This document shows positions 28,587 through 38,099 of a stretch of 64,000 nt of DNA, piece by piece (position 1 is the stretch's first letter; every line of letters starts with the position of its first letter). The position numbers and the translations under genes were made by a program. The notes beneath the pieces are model-generated. The model did not search any database, was not told where the DNA came from, and was given only the letters and a program-made list of their open reading frames with translations. Source of the stretch: an uncultured Cellvibrionales bacterium (lineage in GTDB: Bacteria; Pseudomonadota; Gammaproteobacteria; Pseudomonadales; GM7GCV1); assembly GCA_913063225.1 (NCBI GenBank), contig CAJXYP010000005.1:1-64000 (forward strand), given 5' to 3'.

Positions 28587-29336
28587 ATGAGCGTAGCTCT
28601 TAGTATCAATCTGAACAAAATAGCCCTGATCCGCAACTCACGTCCGGGCAATAACCCGGACGTGCAAGAATACGCGCAGCAGTGCATAGACCTTGGCTGT
28701 CAGGGCATAACTGTGCATCCTAGGCCCGACCAAAGACATATACGTGTATCCGATATAGCGCCTCTTACGGGCCTTTGCCGTCAACACGCAGACATCGAGT
28801 TCAATATAGAAGGTAATCCTCTTGAAGGAGCTCTTGGCGACTACCCGGGCTTTATTACCCTAGTAGAACAAGCATTGCCTGATCAATGTACTTTGGTCCC
28901 TGATTCTAGTGATCAGCCGACTTCGGACCATGGTTTTGATTTGACTAAAACAGGAGCCCTACTTCGACCAATAATTGAAAACCTAAAGCAGCGTGGCGTT
29001 CGAGTAAGCCTTTTTATGGATCCGGACTTGGAGCAAATCAAGCTGGCAAAAGCAGTCGGCGCCGATCGAATAGAGTTATACACGGGCCCGTTTGCCAATG
29101 CATTTGTTGACGGCGGTCATGAGAAATTGCTAGCCCAGCACATAGCCGCAGGACAACTCGCCAATAGCATTGGCTTGGGCATTAATGCCGGCCATGATCT
29201 AAACCTAAATAACCTACCGGCGTACCGTTCGGTGCCTCATTTAACTGAAGTATCTATTGGCCACGCTTTTACCTTGGATAGCCTACAAATGAGCATTGAT
29301 AAAGCTATGGAATGCTACTTATCCGCTCTGGCTTAA
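28587..29336 (+). CDS. pdxJ: Pyridoxine 5'-phosphate synthase PdxJ
   Basis: Condenses 3-amino-2-oxopropyl phosphate and deoxyxylulose 5-phosphate to make pyridoxine 5'-phosphate. A TIM barrel with SINLNKIALIRN, TVHPRPDQRHI, EFNIEGNP, MDPD and ELYTGPFA in order. At 249 residues it is full length. A strong terminator follows, so it ends the yciI operon or is its own unit. Confidence 0.95.
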   Translation: MSVALSINLNKIALIRNSRPGNNPDVQEYAQQCIDLGCQGITVHPRPDQRHIRVSDIAPLTGLCRQHADIEFNIEGNPLEGALGDYPGFITLVEQALPDQCTLVPDSSDQPTSDHGFDLTKTGALLRPIIENLKQRGVRVSLFMDPDLEQIKLAKAVGADRIELYTGPFANAFVDGGHEKLLAQHIAAGQLANSIGLGINAGHDLNLNNLPAYRSVPHLTEVSIGHAFTLDSLQMSIDKAMECYLSALA

Positions 29337-29352
29337 CTAAGTCATCCAGCAT

Positions 29353-29383
29353 AAAAAAAGGCTCTTTTCAGAGCCTTTTTTTT
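29353..29383 (+). terminator. Rho-independent terminator (bidirectional)
   Basis: AAAAAAAGGCTC-TTTTCA-GAGCCTTTTTTTT: a stem with flanking A and T runs between pdxJ and the convergent TonB receptor gene. Confidence 0.9.
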
Positions 29384-29422
29384 ATTTTACTTTTAAACTA
29401 AACTTTCAATTTTAACCACAAA

Positions 29423-32086
29423 TTAAAAATTGTAGCTGTACTGCAAGCTAACACTTCTAAGTGGGCTAGGAGATTCAATAGTAATGCCCTGATCTCCAGC
29501 TGGCGCACCAAAGATCGCACCAATTGGAGCCGCTGGAGGACCATTAAAGTCAGCCGATAGCTCATTCGTGATATTAGTACCGATTAAACTCAACTGCCAA
29601 TCCGCGTTGTAGCTTGAGAGGCTGAAGGTTAAATCAAACGAAGTCATGCTTTCAGATGGGAAAGTCTCGTTGATTTGGCTAACCATCTCGTCTCGGTAAC
29701 GGCTGTAGCCGTTTGTAGTTAGCAACAAATCAGAACCTATTGGAGTTTCCAATACGAAACCAACGCTACTAGTCACTTTTGGCGCCTGAGCTAGATCAGT
29801 ACCGTCATCAGCGTTTATCGCGTCCGCATAAGTTATACCGCCGACAAGCCTTAATGCATTTGTTGCCTGCCACTGACCATCAACCTCAATGCCTTTAGAT
29901 TCCGCATCGATATTTCGAGTTAGAAAGAAAGCCGTTGTTGGCCCCAATACTTGGAAAGAGGTTTCCTGGAAATCAGTAATTTCGGTCTGAAATAATGCAA
30001 TATTCAAATTTGCGGCACCACCTGCTAAAGACATTTTGGTACCTAATTCGAATGTTCTCGCCTCTTCCGTCTCTACTCGAGACCCACCGATGTCTACCCC
30101 GAGAGAAGGATCCGCGCTCTGTACTTCAGCTGATTCCGCAAAACCACCGGTCTTGCTGCCAACACCATAGGAGGCATAAATCATTGCGTTATCAGTCGCA
30201 TCGTATTGGACGTTCAAGTTTCCGTTTACAAAGCTGTCGTCAAAACTTAGGGGCATATCAAAAGGAGGATTAAGAATGGTATTCCAAAGCGTCGCTTGGG
30301 TACCTTGTATTCGCTCGAATACCGCATCTTTCTGTTCGTCGGTATATCGCAGCCCCAGAGTGGTACTCAGACGATCAGTATGCTTAACCGTAACCTGACC
30401 AAATAGCGAAATAGTTTCCGTATCCTGAGTGAAGTTATTGGTATAAGAACCATTAAAGGCCTGCTGAGAGAAATCTTCGATAGCGGGTGGCGGAAAGTTA
30501 GGCGTACTAAAGTTTTGCTGTTCTGCAGACTCCCATTCGCTGCTGAAGTAAAACATCCCAGCCATATAGGAAATATCATCCTCTGCAGGAGAAGCTAAAC
30601 GGAACTCTTGCGAGAATTGGCTATAGTCCTCGTCGCGCTCAAAATAGGTGCTGTAGTAGGAAACGTCACCGGGATTAAGGATCGCCCAGTTAACTTCATC
30701 GAGAGCATTACCAAAATCAAAGTCATCGAAAAACTTGATTTGGTAGTCCGCTACCGAAGTTACCGAAGTCAAAGTCAGGTTATTGAACTGATAGTCAATA
30801 TTGATACTAAAGCTATCCACTGTGGTGTCGTGATTGCTCTCGCCACCAGGACACTCTGAACAAAGTGCGCTCTTAGTATCGTTAAAATCTACTTCACCAA
30901 TGGCGCCCACTACTGGTGGGGGCAAATAACCGCCCTGATCTACATACTGAAAGCCGTTACCAGACCGAATGCTTTCTGAATGTTGGAATATCGCAGTGGC
31001 TGTAAGGTCATCGTTAGGCGTATAAACACCCGTTAGTCGCATACCGGTTTCCTCATCATCCGGCACATCTTGGCCGGTCAGAATATTTTTCACCCATCCC
31101 TCTTGATCAGATAGTTTGATTGCTGCGCGAACCGCAAAGTTGTCAGTCACCGGCAGATCAACACCCGCATCAATACCCCATCCGCCGTTTTCAACTTCAG
31201 CACTAGCTCGGAAATTTCCGCTTACCACATCACCGGGTTTTCTAGTGACTATGCTAATTGCACCTAGGCTAGTATTTTTACCGAGCAAGGTACTTTGGGT
31301 ACCCTTAATGACTTCCATTCGCTCAACGTCAAAAAAGGCGGCGGAGTACATACGGCCTTTACCCATAAAGGTCCCGTCAAGGAAGAGTGCTACTGACTGG
31401 TCAAACGACTGCGTTCGAGCCGGTGTTCCAAGACCGCGAAGCGTCAAGGCCAAACCATCATCGGGAGCGCGTGAGAAAACCATACCTGGAACCAAGTTGG
31501 CCACTTCAAACAGGCTATCTACTCCAAATTCTGTAAGATTTTCTTCAGAGAGCGCGTTCACCGTGACTGGCACATCTTGCAATGACTGAGCGCGTTTTTG
31601 CGCGGTCACAACAATCTCTTCCAGTACACGAGGACTGCTAGTGTCTTGAGCGACGACATCAACTGCTGCGCCGGTGCTAAATACAACGGCGAGCGCTGCG
31701 GCAAAAATATTTCTACGAGTATTCACGTTATTAGTATCCCCAGTAATATTATTTACTGAAACTACTGAATAGCGGCTACTGTCGACACGTATTGCTTCTA
31801 AGCCTGTATCTACAACAAGTAACTGTAATGCATCCCAAACTAGGTACTCGCCATTTACTTGCTTTGTTCGAATACCCTGAACAATCTCGTAATCAAATAG
31901 CATTTGTACACTGGCTTGTTTTGCAAATTCATTCAGCGCAGTTCCAGCATCTAACTGGGAAATTTGAAATTGGATTGGGTTTTCTTGTGCACCCTGTTCT
32001 GTATCTTGGCTGTAAACAGCACCAGTAAAGAGCAGCATTAACAATGATAACCAAAATCTTTTTACAAACTTCCCAAGCTTAGGCAT
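29423..32086 (-). CDS. TonB-dependent receptor with STN domain
   Basis: An outer-membrane receptor that imports an unknown ligand by TonB. From the ATG at 32086 (887 residues) it has a signal peptide (MPKLGKFVKRFWLSLLMLLF..., cut near VYS/Q), an STN signalling domain (about 39-110), a second signal-peptide-like stretch at 121-148, the TonB box EEIVV at 156, a plug (SALR-type LRGLG, VIKGTQSTLLGKNT) and a 22-strand-type barrel ending in the aromatic YSYNF. A TTG further up (32197) is possible but lacks a signal peptide. With fecI and fecR before it, it should act as a FecA-like transducer: ligand binding signals through STN to FecR. Confidence 0.92.
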   Translation of the reverse strand: MPKLGKFVKRFWLSLLMLLFTGAVYSQDTEQGAQENPIQFQISQLDAGTALNEFAKQASVQMLFDYEIVQGIRTKQVNGEYLVWDALQLLVVDTGLEAIRVDSSRYSVVSVNNITGDTNNVNTRRNIFAAALAVVFSTGAAVDVVAQDTSSPRVLEEIVVTAQKRAQSLQDVPVTVNALSEENLTEFGVDSLFEVANLVPGMVFSRAPDDGLALTLRGLGTPARTQSFDQSVALFLDGTFMGKGRMYSAAFFDVERMEVIKGTQSTLLGKNTSLGAISIVTRKPGDVVSGNFRASAEVENGGWGIDAGVDLPVTDNFAVRAAIKLSDQEGWVKNILTGQDVPDDEETGMRLTGVYTPNDDLTATAIFQHSESIRSGNGFQYVDQGGYLPPPVVGAIGEVDFNDTKSALCSECPGGESNHDTTVDSFSINIDYQFNNLTLTSVTSVADYQIKFFDDFDFGNALDEVNWAILNPGDVSYYSTYFERDEDYSQFSQEFRLASPAEDDISYMAGMFYFSSEWESAEQQNFSTPNFPPPAIEDFSQQAFNGSYTNNFTQDTETISLFGQVTVKHTDRLSTTLGLRYTDEQKDAVFERIQGTQATLWNTILNPPFDMPLSFDDSFVNGNLNVQYDATDNAMIYASYGVGSKTGGFAESAEVQSADPSLGVDIGGSRVETEEARTFELGTKMSLAGGAANLNIALFQTEITDFQETSFQVLGPTTAFFLTRNIDAESKGIEVDGQWQATNALRLVGGITYADAINADDGTDLAQAPKVTSSVGFVLETPIGSDLLLTTNGYSRYRDEMVSQINETFPSESMTSFDLTFSLSSYNADWQLSLIGTNITNELSADFNGPPAAPIGAIFGAPAGDQGITIESPSPLRSVSLQYSYNF
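31724..31741 (-). promoter_or_regulatory. Possible internal start site in the TonB receptor
   Basis: On the coding strand GGGGA (31741-31737) lies 10 bases before an in-frame GTG (31726-31724). Starting there gives a clean signal peptide (VNTRRNIF, then a hydrophobic core and VVAQ) and a receptor without STN. Confidence 0.35.
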
Positions 32087-32225
32087 CGCTAGTTTTGCGA
32101 TTGCCTTAGGGATAAAGACAGCTGAAAATGAAAAAACCACTAGTACGTTCCGAGAAACCAAAAATAAGTTAGCCCCAATCATAAGAATCGATGCCAAGGC
32201 CTGCTTGCAGAACCAACTCAGCCGA

Positions 32226-33296
32226 CTAATAGTCTGGCCCGCGGGATATTTGAATTAGTTCGTCTGAAACCACGGCAACCTGAATATTAAATCCAAGCTC
32301 TAAGGTAGAAGCTAAGCCTTCAATATCGCCTATTTTGAAATAGCCGCCTAACCGAACGTCCTTGATATCCTCATCGAGGATTTCGATGCGCGCGTCGGTA
32401 TACCGCCCTAACTCAGACACAACATAGTCGAGAGATTCGCCTCTGAACTCCAACATTCCACTTTGCCATGCTAGGCGTCTCTCCAATACATCCATGGGCT
32501 GAGTATCTAAGGAGATTTGATCACCGCTATAAAGCGCCACATTGCCTAAAGCCGAACCTTCGAAGAGGTTTTCGGATCCGGGTTCTTTAGCGGAAACCAA
32601 ATATTTCTCTCCGCCACTGGTGAACTCTACGGTTCCCTCTGTCACGGAAACCTGAACTGTCCCATCAATCAGGTGCACCGCAAAGGCTGTACCCACCGCT
32701 CGAACCGAAGTTTCACCAGCATAAACCACAAAAGGCCGATCTGATTCCGGGGCGACGTCAAAGAAAGCTTCTCCAGTTTTTAGCTCAACGCTACGCTCTT
32801 CCCGTGTATAGGTGATTTCAGCTATCGAGGTAGTATTCAGATGCAAAACCGAGCCGTCCGGCAGTGATTCGCTTATTTGCTGCCCTACTTCGGTGCTGAT
32901 ACCCAGATCAACTACTGCCTTGGTTTCTGAAGCGGGATTTAAACTAAAGTCCGTCGGGGTAAATACCAGGACGATAAGTGCCATTGAAGCCAAGCTCGCC
33001 GCATAAGCAACGGGTCGGTTCCAGTCCCAAAGCAGGGAAAGGCGACCCGACCAACTCGTTTTATTCTTAGTGATAGCCAAATCGAGATGAGCAAGCTCAC
33101 TCAATACATCCATATCTGACCATTCACTAAGCTGATCTGATAAAGCCACCCGGTGCATCGAATGTTGTTTTAACCAGTTTGTGAGCTGCTGTTTTTCAGT
33201 ATTGGAGAGATCGCCGCGGTCCAGCTTGGCAAGCCATGCGCTAGCGACGAGTTCCACGGATTCGGGAAACTGGGAGACGTTATCGAGATTGTTCAT
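32226..33296 (-). CDS. fecR: FecR-type anti-sigma/transmembrane regulator
   Basis: Carries the signal from the receptor to the ECF sigma factor. Residues 1-90 form the cytoplasmic sigma-binding part (ESVELVASAWLAKLDRGD, and NWLKQHSMHRVA), a membrane helix is at about 95-113, and the periplasmic FecR domain follows (LPDGSVLHLNTTS, GEAFFDVAPESDRPFVV, AVGTAF). The final 90 residues form an STN-like module thought to meet the receptor STN domain. It overlaps fecI by 17 bases. Confidence 0.9.
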   Translation of the reverse strand: MNNLDNVSQFPESVELVASAWLAKLDRGDLSNTEKQQLTNWLKQHSMHRVALSDQLSEWSDMDVLSELAHLDLAITKNKTSWSGRLSLLWDWNRPVAYAASLASMALIVLVFTPTDFSLNPASETKAVVDLGISTEVGQQISESLPDGSVLHLNTTSIAEITYTREERSVELKTGEAFFDVAPESDRPFVVYAGETSVRAVGTAFAVHLIDGTVQVSVTEGTVEFTSGGEKYLVSAKEPGSENLFEGSALGNVALYSGDQISLDTQPMDVLERRLAWQSGMLEFRGESLDYVVSELGRYTDARIEILDEDIKDVRLGGYFKIGDIEGLASTLELGFNIQVAVVSDELIQISRGPDY

Positions 33297-33837
33297 TTTT
33301 GCCTCCTTTTGTAGAAGTAGCCGGCTGGGTATCGCGATTCTTCATAGACTGCCGCATTTTCTGCATACCCTTTGTTATATGGGTCTCAACCGTACTTAGG
33401 CTAATTCCCAACTCTTTTGCAATTTCTTTCTGGCTGCAGCCATATACCTTACGCAGCACAAAAACCCGACGGCATTGGATTGGCAAATCACTAACTGCCA
33501 TGCAATATTCCGCAAACTGCTGCTTGCGCTCGACATACCGTTCAACGGGCTTGTCATTTATTAAGACAGTTAACTGATCAACTTCCTCTACTGGCAAAGA
33601 AACTTCTAATTGATGGTAGAGCCTCGCCTTCTCATTTAAAGCGATATTGCGAGAGGTTCTAAATAGGTAGCCTTCCGCGTCTTTGATCGAATTCGAGGTG
33701 TTATTTGCAACAGCACGCAGGTAAGTCTCCTGCACCACATCATCAATATCATGAGAGGAAGACACAATTCGGCCAAGACTGCGCCTAAGCGCTGTTTGAA
33801 TCGAGAAAAAGACCTGATCTAACTGCTGTCTATCCAT
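33280..33837 (-). CDS. fecI: ECF sigma factor, FecI-like
   Basis: A 185-residue group IV sigma factor. Sigma region 2 is at about 10-75 (DIDDVVQETYLRA, GYLFRTSRNIA) and region 4 at about 120-170 (LPIQCRRVFVLRKVYGCSQKEIAKELGISLSTVETH). It should direct transcription of the receptor gene when FecR is triggered. The start ATG is at the end of a 132-base gap behind the MBL gene. Confidence 0.92.
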   Translation of the reverse strand: MDRQQLDQVFFSIQTALRRSLGRIVSSSHDIDDVVQETYLRAVANNTSNSIKDAEGYLFRTSRNIALNEKARLYHQLEVSLPVEEVDQLTVLINDKPVERYVERKQQFAEYCMAVSDLPIQCRRVFVLRKVYGCSQKEIAKELGISLSTVETHITKGMQKMRQSMKNRDTQPATSTKGGKNEQSR

Positions 33838-33969
33838 ATAAAGCCAATATTGGAGAGGTTCGAATCTGCGTCAAAGTAGCACTTGACCGGAACTTCACCA
33901 AGCTTTATAACCTTGGCTGAAGACTTTTCATCCTTGCTGTACTTTCAACTGCGTGAGCGCCCTGCGCGA

Positions 33970-34932
33970 TTATATGGCAGCCCCGCGCTGAGCCAATTCC
34001 GTTTTTGTGCATTCAGACATTACCGACAAAAACCTCAAATAGGACTCAGGGCCAATCACAAAAGGATGCTCTTCACCCGTTTGGCGATCAGCCAGTGCAT
34101 CGAGACGAACCTCGAGGTTATTAAAGTATGGATGATTATTGAGCTCCACATCAGCGCCCATTTCTTCAGCTTTCTCAGCGAAGTGCGCTAAGGAGTCAAT
34201 GTACTGCCGCAATCCATCATCTGAAATCCGGCCTTCGGCCAGAATGGTTCCACCAAACAAGGCGGCTTGGTGAGTTCTGCCTCCATCTTTTACTTCAAAT
34301 ATTAACCCTAGCCCTCCCGGTGTATGACCAGGTATTAGTATTGGGGTAATTTCAGTGTCTCCAAGCCTGAGAGGGATACCCTCGACCGCTGCCGTATCCT
34401 TGGTCGGGCCACCTGAATGACTAACCGCCTCCCAATCTGCCTCCGTCACAACTATTCGAGCGCCGTAGGTAGCCTGAAGATATTTGGCGCCTCCGAAATG
34501 ATCTCGATGCCCATGCGCCACAATTACCAATTTAATATCCTGAGGATCCAAACCTGCTTGTATCAATCCAGGTATTAGTACCGACTCTTCTTGCCCCAGA
34601 TATCCCGCATCAATTAACACTATGCCTTCAGACGTCGTAAGGGCGTAAACAACGGTCCGGCTTCGGCCAAGAATATACAAATTATCAAATAGCTGCGCGG
34701 ACTCAAGTATGGGGGATACGCTGCCGTCTAGATCTTCAGGTGGTGGCCCGCAGAAAAAGTCGAATGCCTCGCGCCAGTCGTCTCCCGCCAATAACCGAGC
34801 CGCATTCCAGTGCTCTCGAACCAATACTGGGTCTGCCGCTGAGTTCGCCTGTTGTGCTTGGGCTGTTGCTACACACAAGTGCAGAGCCAAAAACAAAGTG
34901 AATATCGGTAGTAATCTAGATTCTTGATTCAT
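33970..34932 (-). CDS. Exported MBL-fold metallohydrolase, B3-like
   Basis: The 320-residue product has a signal peptide (1-26, ending AQAQ), HGHRDHFGG (HxHxDH, metal site), PGHTPGGLG and NNHPY. These resemble subclass-B3 metallo-beta-lactamases and related periplasmic hydrolases; the substrate is unknown. It follows the TRAP permease by 25 bases and precedes fecI by 132, so it belongs to the transport locus. A role in preparing the imported compound is possible, but unproved. Confidence 0.8.
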   Translation of the reverse strand: MNQESRLLPIFTLFLALHLCVATAQAQQANSAADPVLVREHWNAARLLAGDDWREAFDFFCGPPPEDLDGSVSPILESAQLFDNLYILGRSRTVVYALTTSEGIVLIDAGYLGQEESVLIPGLIQAGLDPQDIKLVIVAHGHRDHFGGAKYLQATYGARIVVTEADWEAVSHSGGPTKDTAAVEGIPLRLGDTEITPILIPGHTPGGLGLIFEVKDGGRTHQAALFGGTILAEGRISDDGLRQYIDSLAHFAEKAEEMGADVELNNHPYFNNLEVRLDALADRQTGEEHPFVIGPESYLRFLSVMSECTKTELAQRGAAI

Positions 34933-34957
34933 ATATCTCCGAACAATTCAGACTTAA

Positions 34958-36889
34958 CTAACTTCTTGCGCTAATCCTACTCCTATTCCCCAAAAACACT
35001 CCGGCGAATATGGCTATGCCAATCAAATCGGTTACCAAGCCCTGTAACAACAGAAGTAAGCCAGCGGCAAATACCATTGCCCTAAGGGGATATGAAAGCT
35101 GGTGATTTATATAGCCAACTACCGACCCGGCAACTAAATATACACCGGTAATTCCGCTAACAACGGCAAGAGCAATATCGGTGACAGTGCCATCTAACAA
35201 TAGAGCTGGACCGAAAAAGAACATAAAGGGTAATACAAAGGCAGTTATACCGTAGCCAAAAGCTGTCCAGCCGACCTTATTAATATCTGCACCAGCAATA
35301 CCCGCCGCCACATAGGAAGCCAAGGCTACCGGCGGAGTGATGGTGGAAACACAGCCAAAGAAGAATACAAACATATGGGCCGTTAATAGCGGCACACCCA
35401 ATTCGGCGAGAGATGGCGCCACTACCGTAGCAAGAATCAAATAGGCCGCAGTCGTGGGCAAGCCCATACCCAAAATGATGGCGGTAAACATAGTCAGCAC
35501 TAGAGCGACAATAGGAATACCCCCCGAAGCAGAAATAATAATGCTGGATATTTTTATTCCCAATCCGCTTACCGCGAGATTGCCTGAGATTATTCCAGCA
35601 GCCGCACAAGCAATAGATATGGGAACCGTGCTCTGAGCGCCTTTCTGAATGGCTTCTCCGATCTTTCCAAGCAAGGAGAATCCAAATTCTCTATTCCAGA
35701 TTGCGTGGGCTACAACCAATACCAGCATAGAAAAGAAACATGCTTTAAAGGGCGAGTAACCTTGCACCATAAGAACTATCAACAGCGCAAAGGGGATGAG
35801 GAAAGGAATTCCGTCCCAGAGTGTTTTGAGCAGAGACTCCTCTTCCTTTCTCGGTACCTCAGACGCTCGTGTAATACCGTTTTTCTTGGCCTGTAAATGA
35901 ACCACGAACATTATTGAAGTGAAAAACAGCAAGGCCGGAATCAGCGCTGCTTTCATCACATTCACATAAGGCGTGCCGACTATCTCCGCCATAATAAAAG
36001 CCGCCGCGCCCATTACCGGCGGCAGTATTTGCCCGCCAGTGGATACGACCGCTTCAATAGCCGCAGCCTGTCTCGGTTCATATCCTTCTTTTTTCATCAT
36101 AGGAATAGTGAAGGATCCGGTAACGGCAACATTACCGGCCGCAGACCCTGAGATCATTCCCAGCAGTGAACTGAATATCACCGCCGTTTTTGCGGAAGCC
36201 GCCAACATTCCTCTGGTAACTTTGCTGGCCAAGTTAAAGAAAAAATCTCCGGCACCAAACTTGTTGAGAAACGCTCCGAATAGAGAAAAAATAATAATGT
36301 AGGTAGCAGCAACGCCTAGCGGAATGCCGTAGACACCCTCGTTGGTAGTTGTCAGAAAGTTAGCTACTCTGTTTGCGCTAACGCCCCTGCCATGAAGCAC
36401 TCCGGGCAAATAGGGACTAACAAAAGGATAGACCAAAAACACCAACGTAATAGCGGCTAATACGTTGCCAATACTGCGTCGAGTGGCTTCTAGTACCATA
36501 ACCAGCAAAGCAACTCCTACGTATAGATCTAGGGCGTTTGTATCTCCGCCGCTTAGCGCAATAGCTTTCCAGCGGTTAAGAAAGTAGACCGCTATAGCTA
36601 TAGCAAACAGCGCAGGCAGCATGCCGCTAATCAAGGCGCCTGCTTTACCACTAGAACGGTCTTGCTGATTTTGGGTTAGATAGGGCTGACTCAAAAACAA
36701 AATCACCATCATTACTGCTAGGTGAACGATGCGTATTTCCATGGTGGACAGGAGCAATATTCCTGCAACGTTAAGCAGGTGGAACAGCCCTATGGCTATG
36801 GCACATATTGCGACGACTTTAGTAAAAAATACCGGCGTCGATTGGTTTGGTTTTGAAGTAAGCATTTTAGAGTCTTCTGAATGAGTCAT
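34958..36889 (-). CDS. TRAP transporter permease, fused DctQM, TAXI type
   Basis: A 643-residue multi-helix permease: an N-terminal four-helix part (DctQ-like, about 20-130) joined to a twelve-helix DctM-like part. Segments such as GMISGSAAGNVAVTGSFTIPMMKKEGY and ILGMGLPTTAAYLILATVVAPSL are typical of the 4TM/12TM TAXI fusion. It drives solute uptake with a sodium or proton gradient together with a periplasmic binding protein. That protein is encoded 11 bases before it. Confidence 0.93.
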   Translation of the reverse strand: MTHSEDSKMLTSKPNQSTPVFFTKVVAICAIAIGLFHLLNVAGILLLSTMEIRIVHLAVMMVILFLSQPYLTQNQQDRSSGKAGALISGMLPALFAIAIAVYFLNRWKAIALSGGDTNALDLYVGVALLVMVLEATRRSIGNVLAAITLVFLVYPFVSPYLPGVLHGRGVSANRVANFLTTTNEGVYGIPLGVAATYIIIFSLFGAFLNKFGAGDFFFNLASKVTRGMLAASAKTAVIFSSLLGMISGSAAGNVAVTGSFTIPMMKKEGYEPRQAAAIEAVVSTGGQILPPVMGAAAFIMAEIVGTPYVNVMKAALIPALLFFTSIMFVVHLQAKKNGITRASEVPRKEEESLLKTLWDGIPFLIPFALLIVLMVQGYSPFKACFFSMLVLVVAHAIWNREFGFSLLGKIGEAIQKGAQSTVPISIACAAAGIISGNLAVSGLGIKISSIIISASGGIPIVALVLTMFTAIILGMGLPTTAAYLILATVVAPSLAELGVPLLTAHMFVFFFGCVSTITPPVALASYVAAGIAGADINKVGWTAFGYGITAFVLPFMFFFGPALLLDGTVTDIALAVVSGITGVYLVAGSVVGYINHQLSYPLRAMVFAAGLLLLLQGLVTDLIGIAIFAGVFLGNRSRISARS

Positions 36890-36900
36890 TTTAAATGTCT

Positions 36901-37845
36901 TTAATCCCCAGCGGCCGGTCTAAGGGACTGAAAATAACGAGCTGATCCAGGGTGCAGAGGAATAGGCAATTGTAACGACTGCATAGGAAATATTTGCCGG
37001 GCAATAGCATTGTTACGTCTGAACTCGTCCATGTTTCCGTAGATCGATTGGGCAATTTGAAAAACCTGCTCTTCTTCCATATCTGCTCTCACAATCACCA
37101 TATTGTTTACGCCGATAACACTTATGTCTTGTTCAGTTCTATACACATCTTTGGGTAGTTCACTCAGTGTGTAATAAGGATACCTTTCGCGAACCTCAGC
37201 CAGCTTTTCCTCGGATAGCTCGATAAACGCGAGATCCTGAGTAGCGAGTGTTGCCATAACCGCAGCAGTGGGAAAGCCAGCCAAAGCTAAGGCAGCGTCG
37301 ACATTGCCATCTCCAAGCTGAGTAAAGCCGTCTGTGTAGGACAAATAGCTGGGGGTTATATCTTCAATGGACATATCGTGAATTTCTAACAAGCGCTCAA
37401 GAAAGCCATAGGTTCCCCCGCCAGCAGGACCGACTGCCACTCGTTTTCCACGAAGGTCATCGAAACTTTCTATTGGTGATCCAGCTAAGGTCACCATATG
37501 CAAAATACTAGCGTGAATAGTGCCTAGCGCCAATAAGTCATGCCGCTCTGTGTAAGGCGCTTCGGCATTAACCGATAACCAAGCCATATAGGCGTTCGTG
37601 ATACCCAGGTCTACTTCACCTGCGTGCACTAGTCTCGGATTTTGAATTGCGCCAGCGCTAACCACGGGCAGCATAGAAAGGTTATCGGAGTATTTAGTGA
37701 CCAAATTAGAAGCGCTTTGCCCTACAGGATAAAAAGCACCTCCCAAACTTGCGGTTGCCAGATGCAACTCTTGTCTTCTTGGCTCAGCTTTGTCGCCAGA
37801 CTGACTGCAGCCAACTATAAAGCTAGCGAGAAGCACCACAGACAT
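36901..37845 (-). CDS. TAXI-family TRAP solute-binding lipoprotein
   Basis: Binding protein for the TRAP permease. The start MSVVLLASFIVGCSQ gives a lipoprotein signal with the acceptor cysteine at residue 13; an AAGG lies 8 bases before the ATG. The rest matches TAXI proteins: LATASLGGAFYPVGQ, GEVDLGITNA, LRGKRVAVGPAGGGTYG. The ligand is unknown; TAXI proteins of known specificity bind small carboxylates. Confidence 0.92.
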   Translation of the reverse strand: MSVVLLASFIVGCSQSGDKAEPRRQELHLATASLGGAFYPVGQSASNLVTKYSDNLSMLPVVSAGAIQNPRLVHAGEVDLGITNAYMAWLSVNAEAPYTERHDLLALGTIHASILHMVTLAGSPIESFDDLRGKRVAVGPAGGGTYGFLERLLEIHDMSIEDITPSYLSYTDGFTQLGDGNVDAALALAGFPTAAVMATLATQDLAFIELSEEKLAEVRERYPYYTLSELPKDVYRTEQDISVIGVNNMVIVRADMEEEQVFQIAQSIYGNMDEFRRNNAIARQIFPMQSLQLPIPLHPGSARYFQSLRPAAGD

Positions 37846-38099
37846 TAGTTCGACCTTAGATTTTCTCCAGCGTCGAGTGATAGAAATCAGATTAATAATT
37901 TTGATACCCTAGTAATTGCATCTGCCCCAATTATGCTTGCTATCAATCAGCAGATTTTATGACCGATCACGCAGGAGTCTTTGAATTCGCTCCGTTTCCT
38001 CATATTAATAGATCATCTGGATTGATACAATTCAGGCCTGACAATTTACAAAGCCACATTCGACTAGCTTTAGATATCTAGCTTCCATTGGGGGAAATA
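37846..38099. promoter_or_regulatory. Divergent control region of the TRAP and cupin/FAH genes
   Basis: 254 bases with no gene, between the binding-protein start (minus) and the cupin start (plus). It is AT-rich and must hold both promoters. A palindromic AGATATCT is near its right end, and GGGGG lies 6 bases before the cupin ATG. No regulator gene is nearby, apart from fecI. Confidence 0.5.

Noticed and set aside
31116-31589. A 157-codon gene antisense to the TonB receptor
   Set aside because: It is a frame on the complementary strand of the conserved plug domain, without a ribosome site or known motifs.
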